The notes beneath the pieces were generated by a model. That model searched no databases. It worked only from the letters and a program-made list of their open reading frames with translations, and was not told the origin of the DNA. This document shows positions 33,182 to 45,615 of a stretch of DNA of 64,000 nucleotides, in pieces. The DNA is from Diadema setosum (Eukaryota > Echinodermata > Echinoidea > Diadematoida > Diadematidae). The number at the start of each line of letters is the position of its first letter. Position 1 is the first letter of the stretch. The stretch is taken from assembly GCA_033980235.1 (NCBI GenBank), contig CM067070.1, positions 937,001 through 1,001,000 of the forward strand. The letters are read 5' to 3'. A program made the translations under genes and the position numbers.

Positions 33182-36100
33182 TTACTATCATAATTATCAT
33201 TATTATAATCGGTAAGCTCTCAACAATTCAAAATATCAATTTTTCGGGGGGGGGGGGTGGGCGGGTCAGTCTACGTCTGCAACGATCAAATATGGGCATT
33301 CGCACTTTTTTTGCACCCCTATAGACATGTTGCTTTAGTTTGTCAGAATAAATACAATACAATACAATACAATACAACACAATATTGTGAGATAATGAAA
33401 TAAAAAAATCTTCCGATTTGTCTGTATAAGATAAAAATAATTAATGTTGAACTATAAAAAAAAATAGTTTGTCTACTTTGTGACTTAATCGGATGAACTG
33501 ACATCGTTTTGAATTCATTCTGTTAGATTTAACTTTGAAAGGATGTGGATTTGAACCACAAACCTTGTGTGCTGTTGAGTGCACTGCACTGGTTACTGTC
33601 AATGATCCTCACGTCAGTGATGCAGTCACACAAGTCAAGGAGCGTCTTCTGTAAGCAATGTTTCTGGCAAGCCTTCTTGGTGTACGAGAACTCGTCCGCC
33701 GTGAAGTTTGTGTTCGCTCCATTCGCCGTGCACGGTTCGCCGTATCGACCCCCTAGACGTGTTATGTTGACCTGATGAGGAATTGAATCTCGCTTCATTA
33801 CTTCATGTTGTGGTTACTTTATCTATAACCCATCGCCTCCCTCAAAGTTTATCCATTACCACCCCTACAGGAAAGAGCACAGTGACCCACAGTGTGAGAC
33901 ACAGCGCGATTACAGTGTAATATCTCCTCACACTGTTAAACTCGAGTGTTTTAACAGTGAGAACACAACGTGAGACATCAATTCACAGTGTGAAACAAAG
34001 CATTACTATTTGAACACTGTGAAAACCACACCACAGTGTGAAATCATGTTTACACTGTTAAATTCGAGCGTTTTAACATAGTCCACCATGTGAACATTCT
34101 GTGAACACAGTGTTCACAGAATTCAGTAGGGATATGTGGCACAACTCTTAAAGACGCTATTAAATATGACAAAATATTGGCATATACAAACTACATGTAA
34201 AACTCTTTCATAAAAATAAAATTTGTACACTAAGTTTCTTGCAAATAAACTGTATCGCAGAATCCTGGCAATGAATGGCTTCAATTTTACATAGATCATA
34301 CACATAATTATGTAGGCTGCTTGAGCAACACATCAAATTCAACGTTTTCCGGCCTCATAACTATAAAAACAGGCAAAATTTTAGACAGAGAAGCGATACT
34401 GCTCTTGAGATCCGCAGAATGTTAATCGAAACGCACTGGTAGACTGCTTTTGTAACGTGTCAAAGTCCAATGTTATGACAAAATCAGTGTAAGCAAACAT
34501 TTTTTTTTTTTTTATCGTCTGCCAGCATGCACACACATGCATGCATGCAAATGTACTATACATGTACATAACTGAGTCAAAAAAAAAAAAAAATAAAATC
34601 GACTCTCGCGAAAGTCGCATTTTCTTTTTTCTTTTTCAGTCCCGAGAGCTTCGGCTCGTGCGAGGTTTGCTGTACCCAGGTATATGCAACATTTGCCATA
34701 GCCTGTATTTTGTCACATACAATGTATTTTCATACTCATTGTTACCTCTCTGTACAACTCCCTTTGAGGAATATTTCATTTCAATGTTGTCATGGGAACT
34801 ATTATCATGATTTCGTTGTTTGTTTTTTTCTTGTGTTTGTGTTTGTGATGTAATGTATTTTGTAAGGCAGCTCACCACAAGCTTTGCTTTTTTGAGGTTC
34901 TGCCTTCCTGTACAATAATTTCATGCATGTAATTTCCTACATGAAAAAAAGATGGAAAATAAATGTTATACAAACTTGAACATGAATTTGAACTTTTGTA
35001 AAGTTGTTCACTTCGCTTCGCCAGTCAAGCACAGCGTCACATGATTGTACCCTAAGGGCGTTAAAGATGTTATTCTCCCATGGAACATGCTTTGTAATGA
35101 AATTGAAGCTGCGCCTTTTTCATTATGGGAAAGATTTGCTAAAAATAGAATGTCATTTTCACAGACCTTCTGCATTCCACTACACATTATCTGTGTATTA
35201 AGAACCCTTTTACGTAGCAGTCATTATTACAGCGTAAGCAAGCCGTCAGGGAAGACGAACGAGCCAGGGTGGTGCATGATTGATTGTCGACGCCAACAAC
35301 AGTGTGAGACATTTTGAAAAGAGCTATCTTCTAACAATGATATCCCTTCCTTGAAAAAAAAAAAAAATTCTGCCAAATAAAGTCCAACATTGCAATATAG
35401 GCTTTCACACAGACGGACATCGTTAACACAATACGTACAATGATAACGCTATACCTACGTAAGCACACATCCCCCCCCCCCCAAAAAAAAAAAAAAAAAG
35501 TTGGTTAAGTTCATAACAAATGTATTCCGTGGAGGACAGACTCAACTCTGATTATGTTCTGCTCGGACCGCGAATAGCATGCAATGGAGGATAAAATAAT
35601 ATCAAATAAACCGAATGAAAGGATTCAAGCTATATTCTTAAGCAAAGTAAAAGTACCTTAACATAGAGGTTTAGCCATTAAGAATGCGACTGCGGTAAAT
35701 GAGTCATGGAGGATTTCTCTTTAACGGTAAAAATCGCCTTCTTTTCATAATCTTGTTTTCATAATAATGCTCTGTTGTCATCACAAGAATTGTAAACACC
35801 GAAAGTTGTATCTGAAGCACAAAACTCATGCAGTGATGTGAATAACTCATCATCATCATCTGAACAATTCATTTCTCTCGAATTGGACTGTGCAAGCTTC
35901 CTTTAAGCGGGGTTCCCACTATCGTACGATCTATTACGAACGCCACGATTGGACATTCGTAACTGATCGTGGAAGTTTCGTTGAATTCGTCTGAAATTTT
36001 ACGTTTGGATACGAGGTTATGCGAGTCAACACGTGTTGGTTCGCTTGGTTGCGATATGGTCACGATTGGTCTATTTCAAGCCATACGATCTCTCACGATC

Positions 36101-39100
36101 TGGTCTCCCGTTCAAATACGATCCGATAGGATTGTCCCGATTGAGTCCATGATTGGTTCCGATCTACTTCTATCATTACAATCGGGATCCCCGATTTGGT
36201 GCGTGCAGCTACGTTTTGATACGTTCCAATACGAATACCGCGAACCAGTGCGGGCTGTTGAGATAAGATACGATATCTTTCACGATCGGGATCAAAAGCG
36301 ACCCCCATTTAAGGTGCGATTGGACCCGAATGGGAACGTTATAGTCCGGCTGACGATGGATTTCATTGTTTCCTCAACTTCTGCAGAGTGATTAGGCCTA
36401 CTATCCGCACCCATTGATGATGGTAAGGGTTGACAGGTTTAGGATGATGAGAACGTGACCTTTGCAGTATTGCGAATGACGATTACGCTATCATTAGATA
36501 GAAAGCATCACCTAGGCCAGCAACTACCTTTGATTTAACCTAAAGAAATTAATAGATTATTGAATCGACGTGCTCGTCCTCACCCCCCCCCCAAAAAAAA
36601 AAAACAACCAAACAAACTAACAAACAAATACACAAGATCAGATCACTGCCCCATCTTCTCCAGAAAAAAAAAAAGGATCAAGACAAATGTTTTCACTTTT
36701 CTTTGAAATACAAGAAGAAAATATGAAATTGAAGCTGTAAAAAGAGGATGGGATCTTTTTGAATGCTAACATAATACACTACTCAAAAAAAGTTAAGGAC
36801 CACTTTTTAATGTGTGTATACAATTTTCAAACCGGGTGTTGTATTTCTAGAAATTTGCAGAAAATGTGGGACAAAACATCATTTGAAGAGCTTGCAACCA
36901 AAAGGCGCTAAATCCATTCCGGCTACTTTCGAGTAAATTGATGTTTTTTAATTACACATATAACAGCTTGTTTATTCATTAGCTCTATGCTCCTAGTGGA
37001 AGAGCCATCACAGTAGGTAATAAAAATGCACATTAAAAAAATCCTGCACACACCATTTATTTTTTATGAATTTTTATATTTCAGATTTTTTCGGATTTAG
37101 CGCCTTTTGGAAGAAATCATGGATTTAGCGCCTTTTGGAAGAAATACTTTTGAGTTGTTCAATAACATTGGTATTAGGGAATGTCATTAATGTGCAATCC
37201 AGGTAAATACTAGAGAACTGCATAAATTTACATCACAGTAGCCACACATACCCACACACACACACACCCACACACACACACACCCACCCAAACACACATC
37301 CACATACACATACACACACAAATGCACCAAACACACACACATCAAAATGTGAAATATTTCCCAGCATGCTGCTTTTAATTTTACTCATAATAGCAGCATA
37401 CTGTACACCTATTCATTATACATTCCACACATGCAAAATACAACTGCAGCAGCAACAACAACAACAAATAAAATACTTTGATCTCCTAATGACACTTTGC
37501 ACTGAATATCATGAAGTCTATACAGAAGGTACAGTGACTCAAGGAAAGTGAGGACTTGCAGAGATTGTGAAATCATGTTGACTGATAGTATTTACTTCAG
37601 GTGAAAATAAAATACAGGTTGTCATGCAGAAATCTGACTGCAACAGACATGAAAACAAATCACTATGATAAGCCCTCACATTGTATGCTTTACCTATTAA
37701 TACTATTGAAAGCATCGCAAGGCTTTGCTGGAGGCTTTTTGATTTGGACTAACCAAACATCTGTTTAAAAAAAATGTCAACTTGCTAAAACTGTAGTACT
37801 TATTTAGAAGGCAACAGATGCACATGAAAGCACATCTGTGGACAAAACTCTTTGTTTATAGGTAAGTCAACAGCAATAAGGCCTACATCTAGGCATCTGT
37901 ACTGTGAATCACGATGTCTTTTTTTGTCTTCTTACCATGTTCATTTCTAAAAAGTAAAAATTGAGTCATTTACAGCCAAAACAGGAGGTTTACCGCATGA
38001 AATGCATACCATCAAGTCCATGGCAGAATATCTCAACTAGTTAAAGTGCCTGCCCTAGGAATCATAATGTCTTGCCATAAGCTCGAGTCAGAGTTCCCTT
38101 CGTCATTGGTGGCCACTGCTGTTGCTTTATCCTAATTGCCTGAGATGTCCACTGTATTCAATATCAAGGAAGTCATTCAAAGCACGGGCCACTAGGTCAG
38201 CCCCTCACCCAATTCCTGTCCACCGCCTCAATGCACACAATATCACCTTGATGTTGTTTTCCAGGGATGTTTTCTCCTCCTCTCAGCTTACGTTCAATGA
38301 TGTCAAAAACACACAGCCACTCGAAGTACGACGTATTGCACCTACCGGCGTACTCAAGAAAGCTTGATTCAGCATTCAATGAGATTAAGACCACTGTGAT
38401 GGTTCCGTTGTCTGGTTCAGTACGCATGAGCTCAGAAATGAACGATAAGCTCTGTGATTTCTCGCAATCCTCTGATTCACTTAAGAAATCTTGGCCTTTC
38501 ATGTACTGCTATGAATGCATCCTGTCACCCTCCTGGTATAAGGCATGGTAAATGTCATCGATGTGCGCTTCTTCTTCTTCTTGCGTATGAGGCAGCGGCA
38601 GCTAAATAACGTCCCTCAGATGTTGTAGCCAAGTTACAGTCTCAGGATTAGGGTGTGTCAGGTCCATGTTGTCAGGAGGGCGGAGATCAGGGCACTCACT
38701 CAAGATGTGTTGAGCAGTCTGTTCTGGTGCACCACACTGGCAGGCTGCTGACGGGCGTAGCTCCCACCGATGCACGGCTGCGTTGAAACGCCCAACTCGG
38801 GTTCGAATCCGATTTAATGACACCCACTCCCTCCTTGGGAGGTTTGCTCCTGGGGGGACATATGTATTGGGCGTTACGAGGAGTTGGGCAGGTCGTGGGG
38901 TGTCTTGCCAGCTCAGTGACACTTGCTGCTTGCAGATATGCTGTAGGATGTATGACTTCCAAGGATGATTTGCCATTAACCTGAACTGAGAGAAGAATAA
39001 GAGAATTCAATCAAAAGTAATTAATACCTATGGCTTAGAATATCTGTCCACGAGTAGCAAACACAACCTCAAACTTCCAATTTTGATACATTTCTCAATA

Positions 39101-42100
39101 GCTTCTAGACAGCCATAGTGATTTGGAGCAACACTTACTCTACTAAAAGACCAAAAAGAAAGAGACTAGTTTGATTTACAGATTTTTTAACATAATTTTT
39201 TAATGTTTAATACAACCATAAAAAAACCACTAATGCAATCATATCAGGATTATAAGATCCATCAGTGAATATTAGACAGGCTCTATCTAATTCTATCATT
39301 ACCAGGGCAATGCACCCGTGCTGCATAGACCAATTCGAACAGTTAGAAAAGTAGGTAACCAGGTCATTACCATTGCAACACAGCATAAGCAGTACTGTAT
39401 AGACTGACTTGAATAGTTACACGCTGTAGATCTACAGAAAACTTAACTGAGAAAATGAGTCAAGGTAACTTCATTTATTGATTACAGTTCCTTCAACAGA
39501 TAATTAGTGACATACTTGTGAAATGGACCCCACCACTGTCTCTCTATCATCAGTACTAAATAATACGGCAGCTTACATACCTGTTACATCCCCACTATGT
39601 GGTGTTCAATATGGTGCTTTCTTGCACAATACAGGGCTAATACTGAGGTATGTGGCCCCACCAAACGACACTTTAATATGCATGATTGATACAGCAACAG
39701 GACCAGTTTCCACTGCATACAATGTAGCAATACACTTCATTTGGCATACTCGTGAAGTAGGCCCCACCACTGCCTGTCGGTACTAATACTACAGCGGCTC
39801 GCCTGTTTATACTCGTGAATTCAGCCCCACCATGTGGCGTTCATCGGTACATAAGCACGGCGTTGGGGCATTCTTCCACAGTATAATACTTGTGAATGCG
39901 GCCCCACCAAACGGTGTTTACGAGCAATTGATACAGAGGCGGGGCCGATTTCCACAGCATAGTCCTCCCTTTCTCCCGTTTTTTTTTTTTTTTTTCTCTG
40001 GTCTTAAGTAATATTTTATTCTTGGAAAGACTCCCTAATGTCCCTCGACTAATTCCACAGCCAATTCAACTATAAGTACAACCCTAACCTAACCTTAAAC
40101 CCTAACCTAACCTTGCTTAATTGCTAAATGCACGAGTGCAAGCACACTGCTGTGGGGCCGATTTCACGATTTTGCCCTTCATTCTATCCTTGGAAAGACT
40201 TCCTCATGACCCTTGATTATTCCTACCATAGGTATACAACCCTACGCTAAACTAACGGCATACTTGTTAAATAGGCCCCACCACTGCATGTCAGGATTGG
40301 TTCACAGCGGCTCGCCTGTTTATACACACGCAGCCCTGTTGCTGTAAGTCCACCCTATGTTAGTAACGTTAGTAGTAATTTACCTTGCTTGGCATTGCAT
40401 CGCCGAAAAGTACCCTGTTTATACACACACAGCGCTGTTGCTGTAAGTCCACCCTATATGTTAGTAGTAGGCCTACTGGTAATTTACCTGGCTTGGTATT
40501 GCATCGCCAAAAAGTACCGGTAAATTTACCCTGTGAATATACACACGCAGCCCTGTTGCTGTAAGTCCACCCTATAATATCTGGTAGTAGCTACTAGTAT
40601 AGGCCTAGACTCTAGTCATTGCTAGTAAGTAGTACTAGTAGTAAATTTACCTTGCTTGGTATTGCATCGTCGAGCAGAACCCGTAGATCAAAAGGTTTAA
40701 TTTACTAAAACATATTATATAGAACTAGTACTAACATTTAATAGAGCTCTAACGTTAGAGCTCTACACTACAGCCTTGTAAATTTACAGGTAAGCATTTA
40801 GCTGGTGGGTAGCCAACACGTAAAATACATAGACGCTCTAGATTCTAGTCTAATTTACATTGATGCACGACGAGCCCTGTAGCTGTTTGTGGTGCCGGTG
40901 CATGGTGGGGCCCATTTCACAATTTCCCCTGCGCAGCAGATTATTGATCCCATTGAATGATTAATTATAAAATTTGTAATTTCCAAATTTGACATTCTAC
41001 GTTGCTCATAAATCAACTCAACATGTTCAAAGTAGAGTATGATGCCCATCTCGGTCCCAACACCAAGATGCACATATGGGACTGACTTAATCTGGGCGTC
41101 GTACAGATAAGTAAACTCACCTTTCACAGCTGTATTTCCACTGCTTAGCCTTGCATTTCTTCAACACTGTTTCATTTTTCCACTTTTCGTACCACTTTTT
41201 AGATCACCGGCAGTCTTGGGTCTTTCATCCATTATGAAACTGTCATGTACTTTCGACTGATAGCCATGGTTCTGTACAGCACTACAGACAACAGTGGTAG
41301 TGATCCATGACCGTGAAGAATTGCCATTGAACTATGTAGTGCAGTATCGCTGCATGTAATAGTACGTGTTGCATGTTCTCATTGGTCAGAGCACCCCTAG
41401 CTGGCGTGCTCTGACCAATCAGAGACCGGAATAGAGAAATTGGATATAGCGCCTTTTGGTTGAAAGCAAAAATGGATTTAGCGCCTTTTGGTTGAAAGCG
41501 TGAATTTCATGTTTGATTTTTTCATAATTCCTCAAACAATTTTGATTAAATTTTTAGTGCCTTATATGCACATGACAAAGATCTGTTCGAATCATGCGAA
41601 AGATGGAGTTCGATAAAAATTGGATTTAGCGCCTTTTGGAAGCAAGCTCTTCATTTTCATGGATGACAATGCCCGTGCCCACCGAGCTAGGGTGGTGACC
41701 GAGTTCCTTGAGGGCCAGGGGATTGAGCGTATGGAGTGGCCAGCGAGGTCCCCGGACTTAAACCCGATAGAGCACGTCTGGGACATGATGGGGAGGAGTC
41801 TCGAGCAGCTCGAAGCCCATCCACTTGGACTGCAGCAGCTGGGTGTGGCTCTGGAGGCTGCATGGGATGCACTGGACGTCAGAGACATCAATCGCCTCAT
41901 CAGCTCCATGAGACAGCGCTGTGAAGCCGTTATTGCTGCAGGAGGTGGTCACACTCGTTACTGAACTGCCTGAAAGACACTCAGACATTCGTTTTTACCA
42001 CTTCATGTCGGTAGCTGATACCCCTCGGGGCCCACTTTTCAGGATGTGCAGTGATGCGAGAGACATTGTGCAACAACTGAAACCACCCATGCGTGAAATT

Positions 42101-45100
42101 GATTACAGCGTGTTTAAGGACATTTAGGACAGTTGTACTGAGGTATTTCCAGAAATAAAACACCTTGTATAAAATCTTTATGTACGTTAAAAAGTGGTCC
42201 TTAACTTTTTTTGAGTAGTATATATGTGTTATATACGCTCAATATAAGAAAGTTGGCCGAACTGATAGCATTGCTTGTATGTTTGATTTCATATTCGCAT
42301 ACAGTATGTTTTATATGCATTTTAATTTCAAAATGTCGTTATCTCATGTCACGGGGTATTGAAAGTTTGATTTGTTTGGCTTGATTTATTGTTTTATTTA
42401 ACAGCGTTTAGCAAAACCGACATACACACACAACAGAAAGGTAATTCCCCAACGTCATTTTTTAACAAAAAAAAAAGTCTTAAGCAAAATCATTTCGCAG
42501 GGGTATTGCTACACTTATTGACTAACTTCTGTGTGAAAAACAATGACAGTGGCCTTTATAGACTTGCACGAGTGACCTTACATCCACGACAATGGTCATT
42601 TTTCAAAAGTCACAAAAGTTACTTTGTGGGGGATGAGAAACATTCTGCTTCTGGTGGATGTTTCAGTGGTGTATATATACGATTTGCGAGTAAAATAAAG
42701 GCAAATGCGCAAAATAAGCAGGAGAGTGAAAAAGTCGATCCCGATCATCACGATTAAGAAGAACGATTAGATAAGATATGCTGCGTTTTGGTACGATCCA
42801 AGACAATCTGATGCGATGATCACGATCAAAAATTAATCGTGTTAATCGTAGAAAATTTTTGAACCGTCCAAAAATTTTCTACGATTAACGAGGTTGCCAC
42901 GATTGACCTCATGATCTGATACAATCTAATACGATCTGATAAAATCACCACGATTGCTCCAAGATTAAGACCACGATTTCAATCGTGGCGCCAATCGTGA
43001 CAGTGGGAACCCCGCTTTACCACTGGTCTGGGCTCCGTCCTTTTTTCCCTGGTGCGATATTTTGCCAAATGTATAGACCAAGAGATGGCGCAAATTTTCT
43101 GGTTGCGATAATCCTCGGACGTCACGCCCTCTTACGGCTTGTCGCGTATACTGAATCAGAGACTGCTGCGATCCTTCAGAAGCTAGACTATGTTACCACT
43201 GGTTATCGAGGCCGATCCAGCTGCTATGAGTCGTTACTTCTATTTTTTTTTTTTTTTTTTGCGGTAGAAACAGATTTTCCAAACGGCTTTACCAAAGGAT
43301 TTTTTCCCCCTTTTTGTTTATATTTTTGTTTTTGTTTATGTTTTTTTTTCTTTTCTTTTAGAGATGATATATGCAAAGCTGTTTTGATTGTGTGGTTCGG
43401 AAGGCCTTTTTGAGAACAACAAATTTGTTCTTTTCGAAACAGGTTTCAGCCAGAAACGAATTTCTTGAACCGAGATAAACGCAAAGCGCACGCAGCTGTA
43501 TAAGACCCCCTCTCCTTGGGTCAAACGGCGCAGTGCAGCTGCTGCTAGCTGCGCAGTGACAAGGCCAGTTTTGGTGTTGGCGAAGACTTCATAAACGCAA
43601 CTTATTTTGGAAGGCGTTTGCATAAGGCTTTGGAAACGACTTTTGATGGTGGGTATGGAAAACCGTTTCAAACTGGAGAAAGATGATAAACGCAGCCTAT
43701 GACTTGACTTGTCTGGCTTTTCGTCCTTTTACCAGTGTCTACTCATGTAAATAACAAGAACGTCAAAGCGGAAGAAGAAAAATAGAAAAACAAAAATATG
43801 AAGGGGTCGGTGCGATATAGTGCTAACCCACACTTTTGTCAAAAAGTTACATGCATTTTCATAATTTTTAGTTAAGACCATATTCTGAAAGAGCAGACTT
43901 TAAGCTTTAAAATGATGTATAACTCAAATCAAATGGACTCTCCTAACCCATCTAAATATTGGAAAGAAAGCACAAACTCAGGAAAAGTGCGAACTGAGAA
44001 AAGAGGCTGTGAAGTGCAGTGTCTATTCAAGCGCTTAATCTTTACCAAACCGTGCTGGCTGTGCGATGAATGGGACAAAAAACAGGAAGTAAACCACCAG
44101 AGTAGCAACAATGAAGGAATTATCAGATTAAATTGAAATTAAGCATACCTCATTAACACATTCTGTCCATAATTAATGTCAACTTTCAAAGCAGTAGCAC
44201 TCTCCTTTCAAAAGTTATTAGAGTTGAAAGTGAAAAGTGTGGACAAGGGTTTTTCAGAAATGAAAAAGGGATTCTAAAGACACACCTAATCACACTATTC
44301 TACTAAAATGTTCGAGATAAACTGCTAAAAAAACACACTTTCCTGCCCGTTTTATTATACCAAATTTTAGCATAATGAAGAAAGAAGACCCGCTCTTTCA
44401 GAATATATGAAAAAGTCAAGTTTGGCTAGGTTGACCCATTTCACTTATTTTCAGTCCTCACGCAAAATCAGTGTGTGCGACTTATGTTCGTTTTGAGGTG
44501 CACAGTCACAAATAATGTTTAGTTTTTCATGTGTCTTATTTGTGCCTTTCATCTCAAAGAGAACTACATATTCCTTTTTCAAAGTGCCACGGATATGCTT
44601 CATAAGTTACAATGTCCTGACATGAATAGTGATTTTAATGATAAAATTGTACAAGTAAACGCTGGCTCCGCGTATTGCAATGAGTGGCGAGAAAGATCTC
44701 GGGGAAACTGTTTACGCCCTCTACGACTGCCATTCTATGATCCCGGTGGACAACTGGTGGACATCGATCATGAAATTTGTTCCCAGATTATTTTGCTTCG
44801 GCAATAACAGACTAATACACTAAGAGAGACTGGTAACAAACCTTCCGCAGAGCTATGGTCGTTTTTTGTCCCGTAGAAGCCGTAATACCGTCATCTTCCG
44901 GAAACGGCTGCTCTGTGGGCGGGTGGATGGACACTTTCACGCCGGAATCCGAGGTTAGCAAGCCAACGTATTCGGGGTGTTCCACAAACAATGTTAAGTG
45001 GAGCCCTTAGCGAGAAGGAAATGGAAAATAGGAAGAATTAAACCAAAGCAACGTTTCTTTCCACCACAAAGGATAAAAAATGTTGCGTCATCATTAGCTT

Positions 45101-45366
45101 CGAATTCTTAACAAGTTGAAAGGCAGAATAATTATCATCATCAATGCGTTCAAAAAAAAAATAATTCAAACGGAATCTCGAGTCGAATTGTGAGGAGACA
45201 CCAAGACATATACAAAACATGTATATATCGTGCTAACGCCTCTCTGTGTAAATGTAAAGAGGCAGCATGCAGTACCACACCAGGAGTGAGGCATGGAGGA
45301 TTACCACCCCCCCCCCCCCTTCAGACACACTGCACCTAGCAACAATAATAATGACAGACACTTTAG

Positions 45367-45402
<36 letters not shown>

Positions 45403-45581
45403 CAATTTGCACGCACACAAACGCCTACTAAACCCATTTTGTGGTCCCAAGATGCTTTTGTTTTTGCACCAAACAAAGGAATTCATAGGGTGTCACCACT
45501 CTGGGTCCCCCATTTTTTTTTTTTTTTTTATAATGAAATACATAGAAACCTTGAAATTAGCTGACGGAAGTTGCGCTGAAG

Positions 45582-45615
<34 letters not shown>

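Larger units (their letters stand above)
36895..41652. mobile_element. Level 3: 4758-bp element, GAAGAGCTTGC TIR, 4-bp TSD
   Basis: The ends are GAAGAGCTTGCAACCAAAAG (left) and the complement of GAAGAGCTTGCTTCCAAAAG (right), then GCGCTAAATCCA. ATTT is duplicated at 36891-36894 and 41653-41656. The motif GGATTTAGCGCCTTTTGG recurs near both ends (37096, 37124, 41443, 41473, 41622), as subterminal repeats do. The interior holds a LINE fragment and a 3-copy tandem repeat. No transposase was recognised. Confidence 0.85.
36777..42220. mobile_element. Level 2: Tc1/mariner element with TA duplication
   Basis: The TIRs ACTACTCAAAAAAAGTTAAG (plus GACCACTTTTTAA) lie at both ends, flanked by TA. About 115 bp of left end and the C-terminal third of the transposase (41653-41961) remain. 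The rest is replaced by the level-3 element and missing sequence. Confidence 0.88.
35907..43015. mobile_element. Level 1 of nested stack: TTAA-type element with ACGATC motifs
   Basis: The TIRs GCGGGGTTCCCACT (left at 35907, complement ending 43015) are flanked by TTAA (35903-35906) and TTTA (43016-43019, one change). Its own DNA is 35907-36776 and 42221-43015. It is rich in ACGATC, CACGATT and GATACGA motifs in both orientations. No coding sequence. It carries the Tc1 element inside it and lies in the exon G-H intron. Confidence 0.8.

Noticed and set aside
35969..36391. 140-residue plus-strand open frame
   Set aside because: It lies in the motif-rich end of the TTAA-type element. Its residues follow the ACGATC/GATACGA repeats and no domain is visible.
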